From assembly GCF_008692785.1 (NCBI RefSeq), contig NZ_VXJV01000002.1:124001-188000 (forward strand): a stretch of 64,000 nt of DNA. The letters are read 5' to 3'. The stretch comes from Salmonella enterica subsp. diarizonae (GTDB taxonomy: Bacteria > Pseudomonadota > Gammaproteobacteria > Enterobacterales > Enterobacteriaceae). Shown here one piece after another: positions 19,838 to 29,319 of this stretch. The translations under genes were made by a program, and so were the position numbers. The number at the start of each line of letters is the position of its first letter. Positions within the stretch are counted from its first letter, which is position 1. The notes below the pieces were generated by a model. It made no database searches. It had not been told where the DNA came from and worked only from the letters and a program-made list of their open reading frames with translations.

Positions 19838-21250
19838 TTACAGTACGTGAACAGAGGCGGTGTTAGTGGTGCCGCTTGGAACCAGCGCGCCGGAGACCAT
19901 CACTACAACGTCGCCTTTCTGGGCGAGGCCGCTTTGCAGGGCGACATCTTTGCCCAGACGGTAGAAATCATCAGTAGAATTAATTTCTTTCACCAGCTGC
20001 GACACCACGCCTTTGCTCAGCACTAACTGACGGGCGGTCACTTCATTGGTAGTCAACGCCAGGATGGTGGCGTCCGGGAAGTATTTACGCACGGCGCGAG
20101 CGGATTTACCGCCCTGGGTCGCTACCACGATCAGCGGCGCTTCCAGTTTCTCGGCGGTTTCTACCGCGCCGCGGCATACCGCTTCCGTAATGCGCAGTTT
20201 ACGGCTGTCGTTGTTGTAATCCAGACGGCTGCTCATGACGCGGTCGGTACGTTCGCAGATGGTCGCCATGATAGAAACGGCTTCCAGCGGGTATTTTCCT
20301 TTTGCAGATTCGCCGGACAGCATAACTGCATCCGTACCGTCGAGGATGGCGTTCGCAACGTCGCCTGCTTCCGCGCGGGTCGGACGCGGATTTTTGATCA
20401 TGGAATCCAGCATCTGAGTCGCCGTGATCACGACTTTACGTGCGCGGATACATTTTTCGATCATCATCTTCTGCGCGAAGATCACTTCTTCAACCGGGAT
20501 TTCTACACCCAGGTCGCCACGCGCAACCATGATGCCGTCGGAAGCTTCGAGAATTTCATCGAAGTTGTTCAGGCCTTCCTGGTTTTCGATCTTGGAGATA
20601 ATCTGGATGTTTTCGCCGCCGTGGGTTTTCAGATGCTCGCGAATTTCGACAACATCAGAACGTTTACGGATAAAGGAAGCCGCAACAAAGTCAACGCCCT
20701 GTTCGCAACCAAAGATCAGGTCCTGTTTGTCTTTTTCAGCCAGTGCGGGCAGAGCGATAGAAACGCCCGGCAGGTTAACGCCTTTGTTTTCGCCCAGATC
20801 GCCGTTGTTCAGCACCTTACAAATCACTTTATTGCCTTCGATGGCGGTTACTTCCATACCGATCAGACCATCGTCAACCAGTACGGTGTTGCCAACTGAC
20901 AGATCGGAGGTGAAGCCTTCATAGGTGACGGCAACGATTTCATTATTACCGATCACGGATTTGTCGGTGGTAAAAGTAAAGGTCTGACCCGCTTTCAGAG
21001 AAACGTCGTTGCCGCCCTCCAGTTTAATGGTGCGGATTTCTGGTCCTTTAGTATCAAGCAGAATAGCGGCTTTTTTACCGGTCTTGCTCATCACGTTGCG
21101 CAAGTTCTGGATACGCTGACCGTGTTCTGCATAATCGCCATGAGAGAAGTTCAGACGCATCACGTTCATGCCCGCGTCCAGCATTTTGGTTAACATCTCT
21201 TCGGATTCGGTTTTCGGACCGATAGTACAAACAATTTTCGTCTTTTTCAT
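19838..21250 (-). CDS. pykF: Pyruvate kinase I (fructose 1,6-bisphosphate-activated)
   Basis: A 470-residue glycolytic enzyme that transfers phosphate from PEP to ADP. It has the type I layout: TIM barrel beginning [20 protein letters not shown], a B domain, the active-site motif [17 protein letters not shown] with its catalytic lysine, [12 protein letters not shown] for metal and substrate, and a C-terminal allosteric domain ending TASVHVL. The length equals E. coli PykF. It is the backbone gene at the left edge of the SPI-2 region and is controlled by Cra (site at 21458-21469). Confidence 0.98.
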   Translation of the reverse strand: MKKTKIVCTIGPKTESEEMLTKMLDAGMNVMRLNFSHGDYAEHGQRIQNLRNVMSKTGKKAAILLDTKGPEIRTIKLEGGNDVSLKAGQTFTFTTDKSVIGNNEIVAVTYEGFTSDLSVGNTVLVDDGLIGMEVTAIEGNKVICKVLNNGDLGENKGVNLPGVSIALPALAEKDKQDLIFGCEQGVDFVAASFIRKRSDVVEIREHLKTHGGENIQIISKIENQEGLNNFDEILEASDGIMVARGDLGVEIPVEEVIFAQKMMIEKCIRARKVVITATQMLDSMIKNPRPTRAEAGDVANAILDGTDAVMLSGESAKGKYPLEAVSIMATICERTDRVMSSRLDYNNDSRKLRITEAVCRGAVETAEKLEAPLIVVATQGGKSARAVRKYFPDATILALTTNEVTARQLVLSKGVVSQLVKEINSTDDFYRLGKDVALQSGLAQKGDVVVMVSGALVPSGTTNTASVHVL

Positions 21251-21457
21251 GACAGTCTTAGTCTTTAAGTTGAGGAGGATATGAAAATCTGGCTTCAGGC
21301 GCGCACGGCCCGGAAGCTAAGCCTGTGTTGCTAAAGTGATGATGCCTCGCTCTAAGGATAGGTGACATCGAAAGAGCGTGCAGAGGAATGTGTGCTCGCG
21401 TTTCAGCCCAACGGAAAGGGGATAATTTTAGTCGTTGAGTTTTACAGTCCAATGCGC

Positions 21458-21492
21458 TGAAACCATTCAAGAGACAATTGGCGCGCATTATA
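21458..21492 (-). promoter_or_regulatory. pykF promoter with Cra operator
   Basis: On the minus strand a perfect TATAAT (complement of 21487-21492) is followed about 18 bases later by the Cra site TGAATGGTTTCA (21458-21469), i.e. overlapping or just past the transcription start, a repressor position. The leader to the pykF ATG is more than 200 bases and non-coding; I do not support the small reading frame within it. Confidence 0.85.
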
Positions 21493-21596
21493 CGCTGAAA
21501 TTTACATAAAAGGAAAATGAAAACCCTGTTTCACAGGACATCTGTGCAGATCCACAACGGTTTGTTATTACAATGTTTACAATGTATCTGGCGATG

Positions 21597-21620
21597 ACGC
21601 CGCCCGAACATGGGCGGCGT
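21597..21620 (-). terminator. GC hairpin downstream of the permease gene
   Basis: A perfect nine-base-pair stem ACGCCGCCC/GGGCGGCGT with a six-base loop, 31 bases after the permease stop. No U-run follows on either strand, so it is either a weak terminator or a 3' stabilising structure. The rest of 21493-21651 shows no gene. Confidence 0.55.
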
Positions 21621-21651
21621 TGCGCAACAGGGAGTATTGTTGCGTATGATG

Positions 21652-22995
21652 TCAATCAAGCAACTTTTTGCCTTCCAGGTCGATGGCGATGTTTTGGTTG
21701 TGCGCTTTTCGATAGCACAGAATCGCTATCCCGATCGCCGCCCAGCTAATTCCGAGTATCAAAGCGTGAATGTTCATGTTTAAACAGACGTAGCCGATGA
21801 CGATCATCCCCATGATTGGCGAAATAACATGGGCAAAAATGCGCCGCTGGGCTTTCATCCGGAAATTAAACAGAATAAACACACACAGGTTCACGACAAA
21901 AAAAGCGAAAAGTGCGCCAAAGTTCACCAGCGTGGAGATAGATTCAATCTTGCCGGAAAACAGGTAGCTGAGCAGCAGGGTGACGCCGCCGGTAAACAGA
22001 ATGGCATAATCCGGCGTTTTACGCGTGGTATGGATGTGAGCGAGGAAGGCGGGCAACATTCGGTCGCGCCCCATTGAAAATAGCACTCTGGACACCGCCG
22101 TTTGCGCAGTAATAATGTTGCCGACGGCGCACACAAACGCCACGATGATGGAAAACGCCACTTTAAGCCAGATACCGCCAACGTTGCCGGCAATGGTGAA
22201 AAATGCTTCATTCGTCGCATTACCTTCCGCGAAGCGGTCGACGTTACCGGTGGCGAAAGCCGCAAACGCCACAACGATAATAAACAGTACCGTCGCTAAA
22301 ACTAACGCTAACAGCGTTGCTTTACTGACGGCGCGCCCCCCGCCTTCGCTTTCTTCACTTAATGTACTGATAGCGTCAAAGCCGAGAAAATTCAGCGCAG
22401 CTACCGAAATCGCCGTCGCGATTAGTCCGGGGGTGAACCACTGTGAATCGAAAAAAGGCCGGAAGGAAAGCGTTATCTGACTACTGTCCAGCATCATCAG
22501 ACGTACAATCAGTAGAACGAAAATCGCCAGAATACTGAGTTGAATAACGACCAGTAACTTATCGAATTTCGCCGTTTGCTGTATACCGAGATAGTTGATT
22601 CCGGTGCCGATAGCCACATAAATCAACGGCCAGACCCAGACCGGGATTTGCAGTAAAATAGCGTGGACCGCGACGCCGCCCAGCACTGCCACGAGTGTAG
22701 GGAACAAAAGATAATCCAGCAATAATATCCATCCGGTAAGAAACCCTGCGGCGGGATTAATGCATACGCCGGCATACGCATAGGCTGAACCCGACGATGA
22801 AATATGCTGCGATAAGGTAGAGTAGCTGTATGCAGTAAAAAACATCGCAATAGCGCCAATAATATAAACCAGTGCAACCATACCGTGCGAAAGATTATAA
22901 ACGACGCCATAAAGAGAGACTGGCGCGATAGGCACCATAAACACCAGACCATAAAGCACTAAATCAGTGAGAGACAATTTTTTGACTTTTTTCAT
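21652..22995 (-). CDS. APC-superfamily amino acid/polyamine permease
   Basis: A 447-residue inner-membrane permease, probably 12 membrane segments, of the APC family. The N-terminal segment LSLTDLVLYGLVFMVPIAPVS and the glycine/serine motif SSSGSAYAYAG match substrate-site features of APC transporters. This is the gene known in the SPI-2 literature as orf48 (my memory of the region). Last gene of a four-gene minus-strand cluster, 21 bases after the hydrolase gene, so it probably imports the substrate of that cluster. The substrate cannot be read from the sequence. Confidence 0.82.
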   Translation of the reverse strand: MKKVKKLSLTDLVLYGLVFMVPIAPVSLYGVVYNLSHGMVALVYIIGAIAMFFTAYSYSTLSQHISSSGSAYAYAGVCINPAAGFLTGWILLLDYLLFPTLVAVLGGVAVHAILLQIPVWVWPLIYVAIGTGINYLGIQQTAKFDKLLVVIQLSILAIFVLLIVRLMMLDSSQITLSFRPFFDSQWFTPGLIATAISVAALNFLGFDAISTLSEESEGGGRAVSKATLLALVLATVLFIIVVAFAAFATGNVDRFAEGNATNEAFFTIAGNVGGIWLKVAFSIIVAFVCAVGNIITAQTAVSRVLFSMGRDRMLPAFLAHIHTTRKTPDYAILFTGGVTLLLSYLFSGKIESISTLVNFGALFAFFVVNLCVFILFNFRMKAQRRIFAHVISPIMGMIVIGYVCLNMNIHALILGISWAAIGIAILCYRKAHNQNIAIDLEGKKLLD

Positions 22996-23016
22996 GATAA
23001 ATACCTTAATGGCTTT

Positions 23017-23910
23017 TTATGCCAGGTCGCGTAAAAACGCGCTTACCGCTGCGAGGCAGGGCGCGATATTTTCTTCATGCGGGTTATGGCTGCTGTGGGG
23101 AATAGTGACCGCGCGGCAGTCTGAAATGTGAGAGAGAAGCGGAGAGACGACGCGCTCGGTTGCCTGATCGTTTTCGCCGCGTAGCACCAGAACAGGGCAA
23201 CGTATCTGGCGCAAATGGGGCGTAATATCCCAGTTGGCAAGCTTGCCATTTACCGCCAGTTCATTTGTTCCCCATAAAATGTGATAACCCGTAGGGTCGG
23301 CGGCGAACTGCGCATTAGAGATCTGAACATGAACGGCTTCTTCCGCGAGGGTATAAACGTGTCTGGCATAGTAAGCGACGAGCTGTTCTGGTGGGTTTTG
23401 ATAAATGACGGCGGGCATAATGACGTCTTTGATATTGTCATCGGACATCGGCGCCAGGGCGTTAAAGAGCCGCATGGCTTCCTGTTGCCACAGGGCGATA
23501 CTGGCCGGTGAACTGGCCTGTATCGCCCCGCGAAGCCCGGCAGGCTGTAAGCAGGCGTGCTCTGCGGCAAGCATTCCGCCCCAGGAATGTCCCAGTATAG
23601 AATACCCGTGCCCAATACCCAGGTGATCAATTAATTGGGTTAATTGACGGAGGTAACGCGCAATAGTCCAGAAAGACGCATCGGCATGAGGAAAATGTGT
23701 TGAACGACCGCAACCATATTGATCGTAAAATATTACCATGCGCCCGTCATCAGCCAGATGACGATAATTTAATAAATAATCAAAGCCGCCAGAAGGGCCG
23801 CCATGAAGGATAATTAGCGGCGTGAGTAATGATTTTCTGTCGCCATAAATTCGATAGCTCGTCAATATGCTTTCAGAAAACATTTCGCCATAGAGATAAG
23901 TATTATTCAT
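23017..23910 (-). CDS. Alpha/beta hydrolase, proline iminopeptidase-like
   Basis: A 297-residue cytoplasmic serine hydrolase of the S33/proline iminopeptidase group. It has the oxyanion motif HGGPSGG (36-42), DQYGCGRS (63-70), the nucleophile elbow GHSWGG with Ser109, Asp248 in RGENDQAT and His275 in PHSSHNPHEE, a complete catalytic triad. The family removes N-terminal residues from peptides or hydrolyses amino-acid amides. Between the GATase-like gene and the permease in one operon, it may release an amino acid from an imported amide or peptide; that role is inference. Called orf32 in older SPI-2 maps, as I recall. Confidence 0.82.
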   Translation of the reverse strand: MNNTYLYGEMFSESILTSYRIYGDRKSLLTPLIILHGGPSGGFDYLLNYRHLADDGRMVIFYDQYGCGRSTHFPHADASFWTIARYLRQLTQLIDHLGIGHGYSILGHSWGGMLAAEHACLQPAGLRGAIQASSPASIALWQQEAMRLFNALAPMSDDNIKDVIMPAVIYQNPPEQLVAYYARHVYTLAEEAVHVQISNAQFAADPTGYHILWGTNELAVNGKLANWDITPHLRQIRCPVLVLRGENDQATERVVSPLLSHISDCRAVTIPHSSHNPHEENIAPCLAAVSAFLRDLA

Positions 23911-23968
23911 ATTTTTAACTACTCAGTGTGTGGCAGGGAAGGCGAAATCCATGTTCGCCTGGGTAATA

Positions 23969-24706
23969 TTATTTTTTTATCGCGAGTAGAACATTACACC
24001 AGAATGTGGCGTAGTGTTCCCATTGCAGAAATTGTGGGCTTCCCCAGTGCGGCGAACAATCACTGGCAAAGCAACATACTTTCCCTTTATTATAGGTGCC
24101 CATAACTAACAGCGGATCGCCATTAATTTCAGCAAGGGTATGACTTTTTTCTTTGGCGATAAGCTTGTTATAGCCTAACAGCGGCGGCCATTCGCTAAAC
24201 GGCTGGGTAATAACGTGTTCTACCGCTGTATTTACTGCTTTACATCCTTGCGGTAATTCTACGCGGTCATCTACGTCCAGCATATCAACCGGCAACACCT
24301 CCGCCAGAATTGTATTTTTATAATTGGCTTTCGCTTCTATTCCGGTAAAGGATAAATACCCGCCGATCATCAACAGGCCACCGCCCTCAGCAACATAATC
24401 TGCGATAAGTTGTAACGCATCAGGAATAATATTCATAGTATAAAACGTTCTGTTTTGTAACAGGAAGGTATTGCTACCAATATCACTGATGACGATCGCA
24501 TCATAGCAGGCTAACGCTTCGGCGGTTTGTGGAAAACGAGTTTGCACAATATGGGCAGGCATATAGTCCACATCGATATTACCCTGGCGTAAGCAGGATA
24601 ATAAATAGTCTGCGCCTTCTTCATATTTGCTCGATGTAAAGCTATCAAAACCTTTAGAGTGAATCATATGAATGTGCCATGACTCGCCAATAAATAAAAT
24701 TTTCAT
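23969..24706 (-). CDS. Glutamine amidotransferase-like protein (PF07090 type)
   Basis: A 245-residue cytoplasmic protein with the class I glutamine amidotransferase fold: MKILFIGESWHIHMIHSKGF at the N-terminus, DAIVISDIGSN (about 88-98), YVAEGGGLLMIGGYLSF (about 122-138) and a C-terminal KVCCFASDCSPHWGS. The usual nucleophile-elbow cysteine of true amidotransferases is replaced by glycine-rich MIGGYLSF, so glutaminase activity is doubtful. Corresponds to orf245 of the SPI-2 region. It is 11 bases downstream of the regulator-kinase gene, so co-transcribed. Function unknown. Confidence 0.75.
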   Translation of the reverse strand: MKILFIGESWHIHMIHSKGFDSFTSSKYEEGADYLLSCLRQGNIDVDYMPAHIVQTRFPQTAEALACYDAIVISDIGSNTFLLQNRTFYTMNIIPDALQLIADYVAEGGGLLMIGGYLSFTGIEAKANYKNTILAEVLPVDMLDVDDRVELPQGCKAVNTAVEHVITQPFSEWPPLLGYNKLIAKEKSHTLAEINGDPLLVMGTYNKGKVCCFASDCSPHWGSPQFLQWEHYATFWCNVLLAIKK

Positions 24707-24717
24707 TATGTCACCTG

Positions 24718-25944
24718 TTAATTAATGTTAATTACTTTATTAGATTGGGTACGCATTCGATGTAAAACCTGCAAGTGCTGAGGCATACTCGACGCACCGA
24801 CTTGTTCCACCGCCAGAGAAGCGAAAGCGGAGGCATATTGAATGGCAGCGACCAGGTCTGCTTGTCGCGCCAGCGCGGCGGCTAAAGCGCCATTAAAAGC
24901 GTCGCCGGCCCCAGCGGCATCTTTTACCACGGCGCTCCACGCAGGAATATACAACGTGCGGGCGTGCTCACAGAGCAGAGAACCACGGGCGCCAAGGGTA
25001 ATGATGACTTTTTTCACCCCGGATTGCAGAATAATATTTCCGGCTTTTTTCCCATCATTAATATCAGTAATGGTTACGCCGGATAAAAAAGAGGCTTCAG
25101 TTTCATTCGGCGTGATGATGTCAATATCAGATAATAAATGCGTCACCTGTTTTGTATAGGGGGCAGGATTCAGGATAATTGTTTTATTTTCTTGTTTTCC
25201 CAACCGAATAAACTCAGCCAGTGCTTCAATGTTTGTTTCGAGCTGCATTAACATAACGTCAGACTCGGCGATATAACGGTATTGTTCGTTAATCTCTTGC
25301 GTGGTGAGCATCATATTGGCGCCAGGATAGATGGCGATAATATTATCGCCATCAACGGAGGAGACATAGATCAATGCGCTGCCGGTTGGCGCTTTATCTG
25401 TTTGATACGCGCTGTATGAGGCGATGCCTGATTGAATAATATGATTCATCGCAAATGCGCTGAACTGATCCTTGCCCACTTTAAAAATAAAATGTGCCGC
25501 AGCACCGGCATTGTTTGCCGCCAACGCCTGGTTGGCTCCTTTACCGCCAGGATAGAATCCAAAATGACTGGCCAGAATGGATTCTCCGCTTTGCGGAAAC
25601 CACGGCACGGTTGTTGAGACATCAATATTAAATGAACCTAAGACACATACCTTGCCTGCTTTTTTTGTGCTTTCCCGGCGCAGTTTTGCATCCTGATGGA
25701 TTGGCGTGGCGATAGTGCTGGAGATATCAATCTTATTTTCAGTGATAAGCTTACTAAGCGCGTCATGGTTTAAAATCCCTCCGCCATAGCAACGCTGAAG
25801 CATACCGGATTTCTGAAAAAAACGCAGATCGGAACGAATAGTCTCCTGGCTGACCTTATAAAGGCCTGAAAGTTTACTGACGCTAACACTATTATCTTTT
25901 ATCAGTAAATTAATGATGGCATGACGTCTTTCTTCTTTAAACAT
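24718..25944 (-). CDS. DeoR-type HTH regulator fused to PfkB/ribokinase-family kinase
   Basis: A 408-residue two-part protein (orf408 of the SPI-2 maps). Residues 1-56 form a DeoR winged helix with recognition helix SQETIRSDLRFFQKSG. From about residue 98 a ribokinase-family domain follows: GSFNIDVS, substrate motif YPGGKGANQA (131-140), and the PfkB signature DAAGAGDAFNGA with catalytic Asp348. All key kinase residues are present, so the protein probably both phosphorylates (or binds) a sugar or nucleoside and regulates its own operon. First gene of the cluster, behind a predicted CRP class II promoter. The substrate is unknown. Confidence 0.85.
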   Translation of the reverse strand: MFKEERRHAIINLLIKDNSVSVSKLSGLYKVSQETIRSDLRFFQKSGMLQRCYGGGILNHDALSKLITENKIDISSTIATPIHQDAKLRRESTKKAGKVCVLGSFNIDVSTTVPWFPQSGESILASHFGFYPGGKGANQALAANNAGAAAHFIFKVGKDQFSAFAMNHIIQSGIASYSAYQTDKAPTGSALIYVSSVDGDNIIAIYPGANMMLTTQEINEQYRYIAESDVMLMQLETNIEALAEFIRLGKQENKTIILNPAPYTKQVTHLLSDIDIITPNETEASFLSGVTITDINDGKKAGNIILQSGVKKVIITLGARGSLLCEHARTLYIPAWSAVVKDAAGAGDAFNGALAAALARQADLVAAIQYASAFASLAVEQVGASSMPQHLQVLHRMRTQSNKVININ

Positions 25945-25960
25945 ATTGCCTCCGGGTAGT

Positions 25961-26147
25961 GAGTTGAATTGTATTTATGGCAATGTTGTCATGCGGTGAA
26001 TTCAATCACAGATTATGCGCTGAACCGGAAGTAACCCCAAATAAGTGTAAATAACCAGAAGCGCAGGCAATGTGTTAAATATTAATTTCTTACAGAAGGG
26101 GGAAATAGTTTTATGAGTGTTGTCATATATTTTCTATGTAATATGAC
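25961..26147 (-). promoter_or_regulatory. Regulator-kinase operon promoter: CRP site and palindrome
   Basis: On the minus strand a -10 TACAAT (complement of 25968-25973) lies just before a GGAGGC ribosome-binding site. GGTGA-N6-TCACA at 25995-26010 matches the CRP consensus at nine of ten positions and is centred 41.5 bases from the expected start at 25961, the class II geometry. Farther up is the inverted repeat GTCATAT (26122-26128) / ATATGAC (26141-26147). GTTGTCAT occurs both at 25985 and at 26119, so it may be an operator for the DeoR domain. The rest of the 312-base gap is empty. Confidence 0.6.
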
Positions 26148-26196
26148 GGCATGAACTTAAAATAGTTGGGCTTGCACGATTCAGTGAGTATACGAA

Positions 26197-26249
26197 GCCG
26201 GACAGCGTTCGCTTATCAGTCGATGAAATAAACGATGTCGCTCTCCGGC
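26197..26249 (-). repeat. REP-like inverted repeat after ttrA
   Basis: GCCGGACAGCG (26197-26207) pairs with CGCTCTCCGGC (26239-26249) with one mismatch, around a 31-base loop with TTCGCTTATC, a REP-like composition. It lies just past the ttrA stop and may stabilise or terminate ttrBCA mRNA. Confidence 0.55.
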
Positions 26250-26256
26250 CCCGGGG

Positions 26257-29200
26257 TTATATACGCTCGATTTTTGCCGGCAGCCCCTGACGTACCGCTG
26301 CGCCGGAAACCCAGTCGAGCCACGTATTGTTGACGGTTCTTGTCGGATCGGCAAAACCCAGATCGTTAAGGTTTATGCCTGCCCTGATTTGCGGATCATA
26401 CGGCATGGGCGCGCCGTCCAGAGAGTGCTGCGCTGCGCCCATCTCGCGGTGGCCATATCCGTGTTCGATGGCGATGACGCCAGGCATCACGCCATTTAAC
26501 AAACTGATTTGCGCCACGACCTGACCGCCCGGCGTAATGATCCGTACCCGATCGCCATGTTGCAGTCCATAACGCTCGCCGTCTTGTGGATTCAGCGCCA
26601 CCAGGTTTGCTGGCTTCACATGGTGTAAGCGCGGGATGACGGCTGTTGAGCTGGACATGGTATTGGATTTAAATGAAATCAGTTTCAGCGGCCACTGCCC
26701 AACGGGAAACTGGTCGTCAATCGCTCGTCCATCCGACAAACGCGCCGGATACCAGACCGGGCAACCGCTGAAGCGCTCCCCGGTGATGGCGTGACGATGG
26801 GCGGCGACATCCGCATTCCAGACCTGTAAGGGTTTTTCCCAGGCGTTACCCAATCGTTGATCCGTATAGCCGCTACCCTCTGGCGCAAACCGGCCACCAC
26901 GGGAGTAGATAAACGCTACGCGACTGACCTCATCAGGTTTAAGCGTGTGCTGAATCGCTGGCAGAATGCGGGTGACGCCGGTAAGCGTAATATCTTCCTG
27001 ATTTGCCGGCGCAACTGGCGTCTTGCCCATAAAGGCGATATTAGCGGCTACGCGCAGATAGAAGTCTTCCGCCCGGTTCAGTGGAAAAGCGTTGCCCTGC
27101 GAATCGGTTATCGCCCGGTCGCCGAAGCCGGGCAGACGGAGCCGTTTTGCTACCGCAATACAAAATGCTTCCATTGAGACAGGTTGCCCGTCCGCCGTTC
27201 GGCGGGTGGCGGGGGCGACAACCGGCCAGCGGGCGGTAGTGGCTTTACTGGCTACGCCGCCCCAGGGCGCCGTAAAGCCCCAGCTCTCAAAATTATGCGT
27301 ATCCGGCACAATGTAGTCCGCCAGCGCCGTCGTTTCATTCATAAAGGCGTCAATCGCGATAAAGAGCGGCAGTCGACGAGGGTCTTTTAGTTTTTCTTCC
27401 GCGACGGCGCGTAGACCGGGAACACCGTAAAACGGGTTACTCATATTGGAAATCCAGGCCTTAAGCGGATAAGGATAGCCTTCGAGCGCAGAGGTCAACA
27501 GTTCGGTAAGCTGGCCTGCCACAAAGGGATACCATGGCGCTTTGGCTGGATAAGGGGATTGCCCGGCGGCAATTTTGTCGCGGTACTCTTCCGATGTTTC
27601 ATAAGCGGTTTTGCTACGGGCAATACTTAACCCGGACGGTTTCACTTTTCCGGCAAAACTGTTCATGTTGTAGCGGGGGCCGTCGCTTACGCCGTTGAAT
27701 TTGCCACCGCCGACAAAGACGCCGCCGGACAGGCTGAGGTTGCCGATCAGCGCGTTAAGCATCATGACCGACCAGGCGTTATAAAACCCATTGCCGGCCA
27801 TCATGCCGCCGTGACTGATGACCGCGGCTTTACGTCCGTGACCGGTAAAGGTTTCCGCCAGCGCGATAATTTGCGCTTCCGGCACGCCGCACTGTTCGCT
27901 GTATTGCGCCAGCGAGAGTTTTTCTGCCGCCTCTTTCAGGCGTTGCAACCCGCTCTTCACCGTGACCCGTTGGCCATCAGCGAGCGTAACGTACTGCGTC
28001 ACGAAAAGCCGCGCCTGTTGACAGGTGGACGCAGCGACCAACTCGCCGTCGGTATTAAGCACGACGGGGGTCTCTTCGCCATCGGGCGTAAGATGCCGCA
28101 GCGTCAGGTGTTGTCCGGCAAGCGTCGGAAGTTCATCCGCAATGACCAGGTGCGTGGCGTTGGTCCAACTTTGCTCTCCGGCCTGCTGCATCGCCTGTAC
28201 GCCGGGAATCGCCAGATAATCAGCATTATAACGTTGATTATCCATGATCCAGCGGATCATCCCCATTGCCAGCGCCGAATCGCTGCCGGGCAGGACCGGT
28301 TGCCAGCGACCGCGAGGATCGGCCTGCACCGTTGATAACGGTAGCGCGGGGGCGACCACGACGTATTGAAAATTCTCACGCAGCCGGGCGCTCGCCAACT
28401 GGCGCGCCTGGCGTTTAAATGGATTGCCGGACTGTGCCGGGGAGGTGCCCATAAATAGCGCAAACTCTACGTTTTCCCAGTCGGGTTTGACATGCGGGTT
28501 TTTATCCAGATCACCCATCAGCGCCCCGGAGCCAGCCCGGTAAGCCAGTCCACAGTAGGCGCCATGCGCGCCGAAATTTTTGCTGCCGAAGCTATTTAGC
28601 GCAAAACGACGCAGAAACGCATCGCGGCCTTCGTCGCTGGTATTCGTGACCAATAACTGATTGGTTTTTGGCCCGAAACTGGGGTGCTTTGCGTCGATTG
28701 GCGTATCCGGCGCATGAATAGCGCGCAGTCCGTCCACATGACCTTCGCCAAACAGATCGCCGCCTTCCACAACTTCTTCAATAAGCTGCTCAAAGCTGAT
28801 GCGCTGCCATTTCCCTTCGCCGCGTTTACCCACGCGTTTCATTGGTTCAAGCAGTCGTAGCGGACTGTACAGGCTTTCCAGCAGCGTGGCGCCGCGCGCG
28901 CAGGCGGTTGAGCGGGCGTCAAGACCGCTTTCTCCCGCCAGTTGCTCCATGGCTTTGCTAAAAGGGACGGACGGATCAATCGGGTGTTCCTGCGACAAGG
29001 GGTGATATGGATTGCCGGCGATGCGAATCACTTTGCCATCTGCATCAACCCGGGCGCGGATACCGCACTGTGTCCAACAGCCGAAGCATTGCGTCATGGC
29101 GATGGTTTGTTGTGGGTTTTGCTGCCAGTGCGTTTGCGCCTGCGCCTCCGGAATTAACGCATTGCCAAAGATGCGGTCGCGCGTTACCTTGCCGGACGTC

Positions 29201-29319
29201 CCGTTTAACAGGCCATCAATTGCGCGTTTCGCCACATCACGGTAGCTCAAACCAAAAGTGACCATCCCACCGACGGCGAGACCGACTTTTAGCCACTGAC
29301 GACGGGTTAAATTAGCCAT
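26257..29319 (-). CDS. ttrA: Tetrathionate reductase catalytic subunit A
   Basis: A 1020-residue molybdopterin (bis-MGD) oxidoreductase that reduces tetrathionate to thiosulfate in the periplasm, allowing anaerobic respiration. It starts with a twin-arginine signal MANLTRRQWLKVGLAVGG. A [4Fe-4S] site with CFGCWTQCG is near residue 78. Later come FGAHGAYCGLAYR, a likely molybdenum-ligand region, and the C-terminal molybdopterin dinucleotide-binding domain (GDRVRIITPGGQV). Its start overlaps the ttrC stop by eight bases. Third gene of ttrBCA. Confidence 0.96.
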   Translation of the reverse strand: MANLTRRQWLKVGLAVGGMVTFGLSYRDVAKRAIDGLLNGTSGKVTRDRIFGNALIPEAQAQTHWQQNPQQTIAMTQCFGCWTQCGIRARVDADGKVIRIAGNPYHPLSQEHPIDPSVPFSKAMEQLAGESGLDARSTACARGATLLESLYSPLRLLEPMKRVGKRGEGKWQRISFEQLIEEVVEGGDLFGEGHVDGLRAIHAPDTPIDAKHPSFGPKTNQLLVTNTSDEGRDAFLRRFALNSFGSKNFGAHGAYCGLAYRAGSGALMGDLDKNPHVKPDWENVEFALFMGTSPAQSGNPFKRQARQLASARLRENFQYVVVAPALPLSTVQADPRGRWQPVLPGSDSALAMGMIRWIMDNQRYNADYLAIPGVQAMQQAGEQSWTNATHLVIADELPTLAGQHLTLRHLTPDGEETPVVLNTDGELVAASTCQQARLFVTQYVTLADGQRVTVKSGLQRLKEAAEKLSLAQYSEQCGVPEAQIIALAETFTGHGRKAAVISHGGMMAGNGFYNAWSVMMLNALIGNLSLSGGVFVGGGKFNGVSDGPRYNMNSFAGKVKPSGLSIARSKTAYETSEEYRDKIAAGQSPYPAKAPWYPFVAGQLTELLTSALEGYPYPLKAWISNMSNPFYGVPGLRAVAEEKLKDPRRLPLFIAIDAFMNETTALADYIVPDTHNFESWGFTAPWGGVASKATTARWPVVAPATRRTADGQPVSMEAFCIAVAKRLRLPGFGDRAITDSQGNAFPLNRAEDFYLRVAANIAFMGKTPVAPANQEDITLTGVTRILPAIQHTLKPDEVSRVAFIYSRGGRFAPEGSGYTDQRLGNAWEKPLQVWNADVAAHRHAITGERFSGCPVWYPARLSDGRAIDDQFPVGQWPLKLISFKSNTMSSSTAVIPRLHHVKPANLVALNPQDGERYGLQHGDRVRIITPGGQVVAQISLLNGVMPGVIAIEHGYGHREMGAAQHSLDGAPMPYDPQIRAGINLNDLGFADPTRTVNNTWLDWVSGAAVRQGLPAKIERI

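Noticed and set aside
21258..21488. 76-codon frame in the pykF leader
   Set aside because: It lies in the known long pykF untranslated leader and overlaps its promoter and Cra site.
27811..28335. 174-codon plus-strand frame inside ttrA
   Set aside because: Antisense to conserved ttrA sequence; composition of a GC-rich shadow frame.
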